Assembly: GCA_041667115.1 (NCBI GenBank)
Contig: JBAYFO010000015.1
Location: forward strand, 3,017 to 67,016
Direction of reading: 5' to 3'
Origin: UBA1563 sp041667115
Lineage (GTDB): Bacteria; Bacteroidota; Ignavibacteria; Ignavibacteriales; Ignavibacteriaceae
Length of the DNA stretch: 64,000 nt
Below, piece after piece: positions 44,557 to 52,294 of this stretch. Under the pieces are notes generated by a model, which saw only the letters and a list, made by a program, of their open reading frames with translations, searched no databases and had not been told where the DNA came from. The translations under genes were made by a program, and so were the position numbers. Positions within the stretch are counted from its first letter, which is position 1. Every line of letters starts with the position of its first letter.

Positions 44557-45407
44557 TTCAACTCCCCATATATTACACGGTCAATATTGGCATAATCTTT
44601 CCGGATTTTAATTGAAGAATAGTTTTGTTGTTCAAAGATCAATTTTATTTGCCCCGATTGTCCTTCCCCTATCTCAAAAAATAGTTTGCCGTTTTCATTT
44701 AAATAATTTTTAGAGGATTCAATAATTTTCCGATAAAACGTCAATCCGTCGGCAAAATCTGTCACGGCGAAATCCGGTTCAAATGCTAATATTTCTTTTT
44801 GAAGAGCATGGTATTCGTCGTGCGAAACATATGGTGGATTGGAAACAATGAAGTCAAACTTTTCATCAACCGGAAATGGAGAGTCTAAAATATCGCTTTG
44901 TATAAAAATGATTCTATCTTCTACTCGATGTTTTTCTGCATTCACTTTTGCAACAGCCAGAGCTTCCTTACTTTTATCAATGGCAAATATTTGGGCATTC
45001 GGAAGATGCTTTGCCAGGGCAATTGCAATAATACCACTCCCAGTTCCAATGTCTAAAATATTTACTTTGACTTCTTTATCAATTGCATGGAGTGCGGTTT
45101 CAACGAGAATTTCGGTTTCTTGACGCGGAATCAAAACATCATTAGTAATAGTGAAGGTCATTCCGTAAAATTCAACATACCCTAAAATATATTGCAGCGG
45201 TTCGCGATTTCCCCTCCGTTTCACAAAAAGCCGGTAATTGTCAACTTCCTCGTCCTTAACAGGTTTATCAAATGAAAGATAAAGATCCAACCGCTTACAC
45301 TTCAACACATCAGCAAGAAGTAATTCGGCGTTTAAACGAGCTGAGTCAATTCCCTTTTGTTCAAAGAAACCGGTAGTTAAATTTAATAGTTCAAGGACGG
45401 TATGCAT
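44553..45407 (-). CDS. prmC: Release-factor glutamine methyltransferase
   Basis: Methylates the GGQ glutamine of peptide-chain release factors. It has LNAELLLADVLKCKRLDLY in the N-terminal helical domain, PRQETEILVETAL, the SAM site ILDIGTGSGIIAIALAKH near residue 119, and the catalytic NPPYVSHDEY. I take the ATG at 45407; a TTG two codons upstream is also open. Divergent from the GT9 genes across about 100 bases of AT-rich sequence. Confidence 0.95.
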   Translation of the reverse strand: MHTVLELLNLTTGFFEQKGIDSARLNAELLLADVLKCKRLDLYLSFDKPVKDEEVDNYRLFVKRRGNREPLQYILGYVEFYGMTFTITNDVLIPRQETEILVETALHAIDKEVKVNILDIGTGSGIIAIALAKHLPNAQIFAIDKSKEALAVAKVNAEKHRVEDRIIFIQSDILDSPFPVDEKFDFIVSNPPYVSHDEYHALQKEILAFEPDFAVTDFADGLTFYRKIIESSKNYLNENGKLFFEIGEGQSGQIKLIFEQQNYSSIKIRKDYANIDRVIYGELK

Positions 45408-45511
45408 ATGCAAATTTTTTATTCAATTGAATTTGAAAAATTGTAAATTGCAACAAAATTTATTTCTGTTCATGTTCAAAATAAGAAAGTATTCCCTTTT
45501 TAAGAAGTTTA

Positions 45512-46543
45512 ATGAAGTTAGACAAAAGTAAAATAAAAAAAATCCTCTGCATCAAATTGCGCGGCATCGGAGATGTTATCCTTTCAACGGTCGTATTTGA
45601 CAATTTACGACAAGAATTTCCGGAAGCTAAAATTGATTATTTGACCGAACCGCCAAGTAAAGCCGCTTTAGAGAAACTTTCTTTTCTAAATGAGATACTT
45701 CTTTATAAAAAGGACGAATCTTTTTCGGGATTAAAAACTATTAGGAAAGTATTTTTTAAAAACTATGATTTGGTTTTAGATTTTTATTCAAACCCAAGAA
45801 CAGCGGCAATAACGTATTTCAGCAGAGCTAAGTACCGAGCCGGTTTCCCTTATCGCGGCAGAACATACGCTTATAATTTATTTGGTCCTGCGGAGCGTGA
45901 CAAATTTCATGCGGCTCAACTTCATGTTGAATTTTTAAAAAATATTGGGATAAAGACAGTATCCAGCAATCTTCATTTTGGATTGGATGAAAAGGATATT
46001 TCCTTCGCTGATAATATTTTCAAAAATCATTTTGATGCAAAAGATTTCGTAGTTGTGCTTAGTCCAAGCGGAGGTTGGGAATCTAAAAAATGTGATCCTT
46101 TAAAATTTGCAGAGATAGCTGATGCCGTTTATGAAAAGTACCATGCAAAATTTCTAATTCTTTGGGGACCTGAAGACTACCGGGAAGCGGTTGCCATTCA
46201 AACTATGATTAAAAGCGGGGCAATCCTCGCACCGAAGACGTCAATCCGCGAAGGAGCTGCTTTAATGCTCGCGGCTAAATTGGTAATAGCCAACGATAGT
46301 GGTCCGATGCACATTTCAACCGCGGTTGGAACACCAACACTGAGTTTGCACGGACCAACAGACCCAAACTTACAGGGACCTTTTGGTAATAAACATTCAT
46401 GGATCCGTCTTGAAGAACTTGATTGCATAGGATGCAACTTGTTACAGTGTCCCCGTAAGCATGAGTGTTTTCTCAATTTACCGGTGGCAGCCATTATGGA
46501 GAAAATTGCTCAACTCATTTTGAAAAATAATATCCCGGTTTAG
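45512..46543 (+). CDS. Family 9 glycosyltransferase, first of three in tandem
   Basis: 343 residues of the heptosyltransferase family. It has ILCIKLRGIGDVILSTVVFDNLRQEFPEAKIDYL at the start, a donor site VIANDSGPMHISTAVGTPTLSLHGP near 260, and a C-terminal cysteine cluster, CIGCNLLQCPRKHECF. An AAGAAG site lies before the ATG. It probably builds the lipopolysaccharide core or a related glycan with its two neighbours. Confidence 0.9.
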   Translation: MKLDKSKIKKILCIKLRGIGDVILSTVVFDNLRQEFPEAKIDYLTEPPSKAALEKLSFLNEILLYKKDESFSGLKTIRKVFFKNYDLVLDFYSNPRTAAITYFSRAKYRAGFPYRGRTYAYNLFGPAERDKFHAAQLHVEFLKNIGIKTVSSNLHFGLDEKDISFADNIFKNHFDAKDFVVVLSPSGGWESKKCDPLKFAEIADAVYEKYHAKFLILWGPEDYREAVAIQTMIKSGAILAPKTSIREGAALMLAAKLVIANDSGPMHISTAVGTPTLSLHGPTDPNLQGPFGNKHSWIRLEELDCIGCNLLQCPRKHECFLNLPVAAIMEKIAQLILKNNIPV

Positions 46544-46544
46544 A

Positions 46545-47603
46545 ATGAAACAAGTTGAGATATATTTAAAAAATATTTGCCTTTCGTTTTTGCTTTTTCT
46601 CAGTAGGAAGAAGAGATTGAAAAATGAAAAATATTCTATTGAACCGGGAGCTAAAATTCTTTTTGTCCGGCTAAATAGAATTGGTGATGCGCTTGTAGTT
46701 ACTCCTTTGCTTTCCGAGATAAAGAAAAACATGAATGTGGAAATCTCTGTTTTGGCAAGTCAAACAAATTACATCGTTTTTGAAGACTGTCCGGCTGTTA
46801 ATAAAGTGATTGCGTTCGATAAAGGATTAAAAAGTTTCTGGCGATTATTAAAGCTCATCGAAAACGAAAAGTTCACTGCTATTGTCGACTTGCATGATGA
46901 TGTTTCTACAACCGTCAGTTTCCTGATTGCTTTAGCTAAAGTTCCGCTTAAGTTTGGATTGAAAAAATCAAACTCAAGGATTTACACGCACACAGTAGTA
47001 AAGATCGATCCTACGCAAACGCACGTTGTTGAAAGAAACCTTGCACTGTTAACATTGTTCAAGTTGAATTATGATAAAGAAAAAATAAACATTGTGTATC
47101 AACCAAGCAAAATATCTCTTGCGAAAGCAGAGGCATTTTTAACAAAGATATTCAAAGAAAAAAAATTCCTCATCGGAATAAATATTTCTGCCGGAGATGA
47201 AGCTCGTTTTTGGGGTGTTGAACGATACAGACGACTGCTTTCGTTTTTCCAGAATTATAATGCAAATGTTTTACTTCTTTCAACAACGCGGGATTTAAAT
47301 CATGCCATCCTTATAACTTCGAAAAATGAACCGTTTTTCTATTCCCCTTCTTTTGATGAATTCGCGGCGATGATCTCAAAACTGGATTTTCTTTTCACCC
47401 CCGATACATCAACCGTTCATCTTGCATCGGCGTTCAAAGTTCCAATGTTCGGAATTTATGTTCAATTCAATACGGATGATTTGCCATGGACTCCGTACCA
47501 ATCAAAACATGAAATTGTTTTAACAAGAGAACCGAACTTTGTAAATTTAAACTTCGAAGAAGTTATTACCAAACTAAAACCTTTTGTTGAAGAATATGTC
47601 TAA
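46545..47603 (+). CDS. Family 9 glycosyltransferase, second of three
   Basis: 352 residues with ILFVRLNRIGDALVVTPLLSEI near 38-59 and FTPDTSTVHLASAFKVPMFGIYV near 290. The canonical N/D-D-S/T-G-P of the donor site reads TPDTSTVHLA, and it lacks the C-terminal cysteine cluster of its neighbours. It starts one base after the first copy ends. The donor and acceptor are unknown. Confidence 0.88.
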   Translation: MKQVEIYLKNICLSFLLFLSRKKRLKNEKYSIEPGAKILFVRLNRIGDALVVTPLLSEIKKNMNVEISVLASQTNYIVFEDCPAVNKVIAFDKGLKSFWRLLKLIENEKFTAIVDLHDDVSTTVSFLIALAKVPLKFGLKKSNSRIYTHTVVKIDPTQTHVVERNLALLTLFKLNYDKEKINIVYQPSKISLAKAEAFLTKIFKEKKFLIGINISAGDEARFWGVERYRRLLSFFQNYNANVLLLSTTRDLNHAILITSKNEPFFYSPSFDEFAAMISKLDFLFTPDTSTVHLASAFKVPMFGIYVQFNTDDLPWTPYQSKHEIVLTREPNFVNLNFEEVITKLKPFVEEYV

Positions 47604-48732
47604 GCTATTTCCCATACCGTCCTGCAAAAATTTTAATGGGTATAAACCATGCTTTCCTGACTATAATTGTTGGGAATACGGATGTAAAGAAAATCATCCG
47701 GTTGGAACGAAAATATTAATTATTAATCTCGATGCCATGGGAGACGTTTTAATGACAACCGCCCAATTGAAAAGCATAAAGAAAAAATTTCCTGAATCCT
47801 CAATTTTCTGGATCACTTTAAAACCTGCCGATCAGCTACTGGCAAACAATCCATTCGTCGATCAAGTCTTTACGTATGATTTTGAATCAATTTCTATCCT
47901 CCAACAAATGGAATTTGATTATGCGTATAACATTGATAAATCTCAGCGATCCGCTGCACTGTTGAATTCAATATCTGCAAAACAAAAACTTGGTTTTGGA
48001 TTGAATGCTGACGGAAAGATCATTCCTTTAAACGATGGAGCATTTTATAATTACCAACTTGGTATGGATAATCATCTAAAGTTTAAAGTGAATCAACGAA
48101 CCGGGCAGGATTATCTTGCTGAAACTCTCGATCTTGAATATGAGCGCAATGATTACGTATTTAACTTTACAGATGAAGAAAGAGAATTCCAAATACAATA
48201 TAAAAATGATGTTGGAATAAGGGAGAATGATCTGGTTGTTGGATTCAACACCGGTTGTTCCAATCTTTTTCCGAATAAAAAAATGACTGTTGCCCAGCAC
48301 ATTCAACTTATTGAAAAACTATTGAATTATAATAAATATAAAATTCTCTTGCTCGGCGGTCCGGAAGACACAAAACGAAATGAAGAGATTGCGAAACCGT
48401 TTGGAGACAAGATTATTAATACTCCGTCAACGATGGGTATTAGACGTGGAGTTTGTTTTGAAAACCTTGCCGACTTAATTATTACCGGCGATTCCTTTGG
48501 TATGCACATCGCAATAGCTTTGAAAAAATATGTTATAGCATGGTTTGGACTAAGCTGCAGGACAGAAATTGATTTGTACGACCGGGGTGTAAAACTGTAT
48601 CCAGAAGAGTTGTTCTGTTCCCCGTGCTGGAAAAAATCTTGTCCTTATAATTTAGAGTGCATTCAGCAAATCGATTTAAAACAAATTGAAAATGAAGTTG
48701 TAAACTACTTTGATACCAAAGCAAAAAAATAA
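47596..48732 (+). CDS. Family 9 glycosyltransferase, third of three, with cysteine-rich N-terminus
   Basis: 378 residues from the ATG at 47596, which overlaps the previous stop; a TTG four codons earlier is less likely. The GT9 core ILIINLDAMGDVLMTTAQL begins only near residue 40. It is preceded by an added segment with Cys at SCKN, PCFP, NCWE and GCKE, and the C-terminus has CSPCWKKSCPYNLEC. The eight cysteines in two groups suggest a bound metal or disulfides between the ends. The donor-site motif reads ITGDSFGMHIAIALKKY. Confidence 0.86.
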   Translation: MSKLFPIPSCKNFNGYKPCFPDYNCWEYGCKENHPVGTKILIINLDAMGDVLMTTAQLKSIKKKFPESSIFWITLKPADQLLANNPFVDQVFTYDFESISILQQMEFDYAYNIDKSQRSAALLNSISAKQKLGFGLNADGKIIPLNDGAFYNYQLGMDNHLKFKVNQRTGQDYLAETLDLEYERNDYVFNFTDEEREFQIQYKNDVGIRENDLVVGFNTGCSNLFPNKKMTVAQHIQLIEKLLNYNKYKILLLGGPEDTKRNEEIAKPFGDKIINTPSTMGIRRGVCFENLADLIITGDSFGMHIAIALKKYVIAWFGLSCRTEIDLYDRGVKLYPEELFCSPCWKKSCPYNLECIQQIDLKQIENEVVNYFDTKAKK

Positions 48733-49615
48733 TTTGGATTTACTTTTTTCGTTTGCAAAAAAAGTTCACCGCCCCCTTCTACTTGACGGAGCGATGGGAA
48801 GCTTACTTCAGCAAAAAGGGATTAGCACTCATCCTCAACTCTGGATGTCTATGGCAAATCTTACACATCCGGCGGAAGTGATTAAAGCGCATAAAGCTTA
48901 CATAAAAGCCGGTGCAGACATAATTACAACAAACACCTTTCGTACTAATCCAGTTTCTTTTAAAAGTTTAAATGCAGTAATTGATGAAAAAGAATTTGTG
49001 CAAAAAAGTGTTGGACTTGCAAAAACTGCGGTTGGAGAAAAAGAAATTTTGATCGCCGGTTCAAATCCACCGGCTGAAGATTGTTATCAAGTTAGAAGAA
49101 AGATTTCCAAAATAGAAATTGAAACAAACCACGCAAAACACATTGAATATCTTTTCAACGCCGGGTGTGATTTTATTTTAAATGAAACGCAAAGTCACTT
49201 AGATGAAATCCTTTTTATTGCGAAGTTTTGTAACAATAATGCGGTCCCCTTTATAATAAGTTTATTCTTTACGGATGAGATACGATTATTGAGCGGTGAA
49301 AATCTTTTTGACGTTATACGAAAAGTTGAAGAGTTTAACCCGCTTGCCATAGGTTTGAATTGTATTTTGCCAAAGACGTTCCATAAAGCTGCCGGGAGAA
49401 TAAGCAAAGATAAACCGTGGGGATTTTATTTAAACTGCGGAAAAGGAGAATTCAGTGATGATAATATAACATGCGGAATTTCTCCCGTTCAATATGCTGC
49501 ACAAATAAAAGAGTATCTAAAAAAGAATCCGGTTTTCATAGGTTCATGCTGCGGCTCTTCTCCCAATCATACCAAAGAATTGAAAAAGCTTTTAGATGAA
49601 AAAAATAATAATTAA
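48710..49615 (+). CDS. Homocysteine S-methyltransferase family protein
   Basis: 301 residues: LLLDGAMGSLLQQKG near the start, then TTNTFRTNP. The three zinc-binding cysteines are in LNCILPKTF near 220 and in the C-terminal FIGSCCGSSPNHTKEL. Members move a methyl group from S-methylmethionine or a similar donor to homocysteine. The start is uncertain: TTG at 48710 overlaps the glycosyltransferase, and TTG at 48734 is an alternative just after it. Neither has a strong ribosome site. It overlaps ispE by 20 bases. Confidence 0.88.
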   Translation: MIPKQKNNLDLLFSFAKKVHRPLLLDGAMGSLLQQKGISTHPQLWMSMANLTHPAEVIKAHKAYIKAGADIITTNTFRTNPVSFKSLNAVIDEKEFVQKSVGLAKTAVGEKEILIAGSNPPAEDCYQVRRKISKIEIETNHAKHIEYLFNAGCDFILNETQSHLDEILFIAKFCNNNAVPFIISLFFTDEIRLLSGENLFDVIRKVEEFNPLAIGLNCILPKTFHKAAGRISKDKPWGFYLNCGKGEFSDDNITCGISPVQYAAQIKEYLKKNPVFIGSCCGSSPNHTKELKKLLDEKNNN

Positions 49616-50423
49616 ATCGCCTGCAAAAATTAATTTTGGTCTTAATATCGTTTCAAAACGTGAAGATGGGTTCCATAACATCGAAACAATATTTTATCCC
49701 GTTGACCTACATGATGTTTTAACCTTTGAAAAAGCAGAAACATTTTCTTTTACCTGCAATAATGAACTCATTCATAATGATGAAAATAATTTAGTTATTA
49801 AAGCCGTCAGATTGATTGAACAATTTGTCCATCTGAAATTGAATGTGGCTATAAGGCTGGAGAAAAACATCCCAATTGGCGCGGGTCTTGGAGGCGGAAG
49901 TTCAAACGCTGCACAAACCCTGTTAGCTATAAATGAATTTTTCGGGTTCCAGATTAAAGAAGAAAAATTAAAAGAATTTGCGATTCATCTCGGCTCGGAT
50001 GTTCCATTTTTTCTACATCCGGTTTCTGCCTTTGCATCTTCAAGGGGCGAATTACTTTCTCAAATTGAATTCGAGATCACCAAACCGCTCTTATTGGTAA
50101 ATCCGGGAATTCATATTTCAACTCAATGGGCTTACCAAAATATCGTTCCCAAGAAGCCGCTATTTTCTCTTTCAACCTTAAGCCTTAACGTCGTTCAAGA
50201 TTTTTCTTCTCTTAACGGAAAAGTACTTAACGATTTTGAAAGCGTAACTTTTAAGGTTCACCCGCAATTAGCTGAGATTAAACAAAATTTGTTTGAACGT
50301 AAAGCGGAATTTGCGTTGATGAGCGGGAGTGGTTCGACAATGTTTGGAATCTTTCCAGATTCTGATTCAGCCCAAAATGCTTTACAATATTTTTCAAAAC
50401 TATATTTCACTTATTTATTATGA
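49596..50423 (+). CDS. ispE: 4-diphosphocytidyl-2-C-methyl-D-erythritol kinase
   Basis: The fourth enzyme of the non-mevalonate isoprenoid pathway. It has the GHMP-kinase start SPAKINFGLNIVSKREDGFHNIETIF and the ATP loop NIPIGAGLGGGSSNAAQTLL near residue 88. DVPFFLHP and LMSGSGSTMFGIF follow. 275 residues, normal length. It begins inside the homocysteine methyltransferase gene and its stop overlaps the amidase start (ATGA). Confidence 0.96.
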   Translation: MKKIIIKSPAKINFGLNIVSKREDGFHNIETIFYPVDLHDVLTFEKAETFSFTCNNELIHNDENNLVIKAVRLIEQFVHLKLNVAIRLEKNIPIGAGLGGGSSNAAQTLLAINEFFGFQIKEEKLKEFAIHLGSDVPFFLHPVSAFASSRGELLSQIEFEITKPLLLVNPGIHISTQWAYQNIVPKKPLFSLSTLSLNVVQDFSSLNGKVLNDFESVTFKVHPQLAEIKQNLFERKAEFALMSGSGSTMFGIFPDSDSAQNALQYFSKLYFTYLL

Positions 50424-50998
50424 AAACATATATTATATCAGGTCTGCTCCTGGCAATCATCTTTCTTTCCATGCATTGTTCTCCTTCATTAAGCATTCAT
50501 CCACGCGCTGAATGGAATGCTGCCGAACCAAAGGCTTTTAAGTCTCAAGTTCCAGTGAAAATTACTATACATCACGAAGGGGAAATATTTGATCCGAAAA
50601 AACAATCGAGCGAACAGCACATAAAAAATATTCAAACGTGGGGAATGAGTGAAGCCCGGAATTGGAGCGATATTCCCTATCACTTCTTAATTGATTTTGA
50701 TGGAAATATCTTCGAAGGAAGAAACGTTTTTACGGCTGGAGAAACCGCTACGGAATATAACCCGGAAGGACATCTCCTAATTACCTGTTTCGGAAACTTT
50801 GAAGAACAAAAGGTTACCGACAAACAATTAGAGGCTTTAATTAACCTTACTGCTTATTGCTGTAAAAAATATCAAATTGATCCCTCCACAATTAAAGCGC
50901 ATAGAGATTATGCCAAAACACTTTGTCCAGGCGAGGATTTATACCGTTATGTAGCGACCGGCTATATCCAACGTGAGGTTGAAAAACGCATCAAATAA
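50420..50998 (+). CDS. Peptidoglycan amidase lipoprotein (N-acetylmuramoyl-L-alanine amidase, PGRP/Amidase_2 type)
   Basis: 192 residues with a lipobox-like SMHC (Cys20), so it is probably membrane-anchored. The zinc ligands are in KITIHHEG (first His), KAHRDYAKTLCPGEDLY (second His and Cys), and the substrate segment is IPYHFLIDFDGNIFEGRN. It would cut the bond between muramic acid and the stem peptide. Its stop overlaps the convergent LD-carboxypeptidase gene by eight bases, so two cell-wall enzymes face each other here. Confidence 0.9.
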   Translation: MKTYIISGLLLAIIFLSMHCSPSLSIHPRAEWNAAEPKAFKSQVPVKITIHHEGEIFDPKKQSSEQHIKNIQTWGMSEARNWSDIPYHFLIDFDGNIFEGRNVFTAGETATEYNPEGHLLITCFGNFEEQKVTDKQLEALINLTAYCCKKYQIDPSTIKAHRDYAKTLCPGEDLYRYVATGYIQREVEKRIK

Positions 50999-51932
50999 CC
51001 GCAGATTCCAAAAATTCGACATACCCTTTTTCAGCATTTAACTTTGTGCTTATTCCGAAAGGAATAGTGAAGTTTGCTTTGCGGTGGCCGTGAGGAAAAT
51101 TTTTAATTATGGGAATATTTAAATCTCCCAAATAATTTTGAAGTACCTCTTCTAACTTTAGAGATTTTTTCTCCTGGTCTTTTTCTTCGCACTCGGTAAA
51201 CTCTCCCAACAGTACGCCCGATATTTTTCCCAATACTCCGCCAATTGCTAGATGATTCAACATCCTGTCAATTCTATAAGGAGCTTCATCAACATCTTCA
51301 ATAAAAAGGATTTTGTTTTTCATCTTCGGAAAGTAAGGAGTTCCTAAAAGTGCAAGAACCAATGAGAGGTTCCCACCGATAATTTCCCCTTCAGCTTTTC
51401 CACCGGTTAATGGAAGCAGCGTTTCATTTTCAGGAAGACGCACTTTCCCGATTTTTTTGGTTGATGTCACTGTTCTCCAAAAATTTTCTTCGGTATAAGG
51501 ATTTACTTCAGAATGGAAATCAACTGCAAGCATCGGACCCCCGAACGTTACAAGGTTTGCCTTTCTAAAAAACGCAAGTTGTAATGCTGTAACATCCGAG
51601 TAGCCAACAAAGATTTTGGGATTTTTCTTTATTAATCGATAATTAATCTTATCCAGAAGCCTTGGAGAACCATACCCGCCGCGGACACAAACGATGCCTT
51701 TTATTTTTTTATTCGCAAACATTGCGTGCAGATCCTCAACTCGTTCTTCGTCCGATCCGGCAAGATAGCCGGAATATTTCCCCACATTTTTTCCAACTTC
51801 TACCCGGTAGCCAAGTTTTTCGAAATACGTAACCCCTTTATTTATGCGGCCCAAATCGTCCGGTGATGAAGCAGGAGAAATTATTCCAATTGCATCTCCC
51901 TTACGGAGTCTTTGGGGTTTTTGTGCGACCAT
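50991..51932 (-). CDS. ldcA: LD-carboxypeptidase (peptidase family S66)
   Basis: Removes the terminal D-alanine from murein tetrapeptides during recycling. It has IGIISPASSPDDL at the N-terminus, VRGGYGSPRLLDKINY near 80, the nucleophile Ser in VGYSDVTALQLAF near 108, and GEIIGGNLSLVLALLGTPYF. A GGAAC site precedes the ATG. It lies downstream of the STAS gene by 14 bases, so it might be expressed with the signalling operon. Confidence 0.9.
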   Translation of the reverse strand: MVAQKPQRLRKGDAIGIISPASSPDDLGRINKGVTYFEKLGYRVEVGKNVGKYSGYLAGSDEERVEDLHAMFANKKIKGIVCVRGGYGSPRLLDKINYRLIKKNPKIFVGYSDVTALQLAFFRKANLVTFGGPMLAVDFHSEVNPYTEENFWRTVTSTKKIGKVRLPENETLLPLTGGKAEGEIIGGNLSLVLALLGTPYFPKMKNKILFIEDVDEAPYRIDRMLNHLAIGGVLGKISGVLLGEFTECEEKDQEKKSLKLEEVLQNYLGDLNIPIIKNFPHGHRKANFTIPFGISTKLNAEKGYVEFLESAVI

Positions 51933-51946
51933 AGAAAGTTCCTTTG

Positions 51947-52279
51947 CTAGAGATTTTTTAACGCTTCTTCTTCAGAAGGATAAATAGAAAATAATTTATT
52001 GAATCCGGATATAGAAAACACTTCTAAGATTTGTTCATTCATCGACGAAAGAGCGAGTCTTCCATTTTTTTGTTGCAATAATTTTGTTAAAACGATGAGT
52101 ATCCGCAACCCCGCACTGCTTATAAATAATAAGCTCGAAAAATCAATTACTATTTTTTGCGCCCCTTCTTCAATTAAAGAAGTTGCCATCTCCTGGAAAC
52201 TTGCAGCATGATTAAAATCAAGATTTCCAATTGGCGAAAGAATAAGAATATCATTTACTTTACGTTGTAATATTTCCAT
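51947..52279 (-). CDS. STAS-domain anti-sigma factor antagonist (RsbV/SpoIIAA-like)
   Basis: 110 residues with the STAS fold pattern: ILILSPIGNLDFNHAASFQEM, then VIDFSSLLFISSAGLRILIV, in which Ser54/Ser55 are the candidate phosphorylation site. In partner switching a kinase-like ATPase phosphorylates this protein and a SpoIIE-type phosphatase reactivates it. It lies 15 bases after the gene for a protein carrying both a phosphatase and an ATPase domain, so these are probable partners. Confidence 0.92.
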   Translation of the reverse strand: MEILQRKVNDILILSPIGNLDFNHAASFQEMATSLIEEGAQKIVIDFSSLLFISSAGLRILIVLTKLLQQKNGRLALSSMNEQILEVFSISGFNKLFSIYPSEEEALKNL

Positions 52280-52294
52280 TTGAACCTCTGTTTA

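Noticed and set aside
50991..52279. ldcA as an integral part of the partner-switching module
   Set aside because: It is only 14 bases from the STAS gene, but it is a common murein-recycling enzyme; co-transcription is possible yet gives no evidence of a signalling role.
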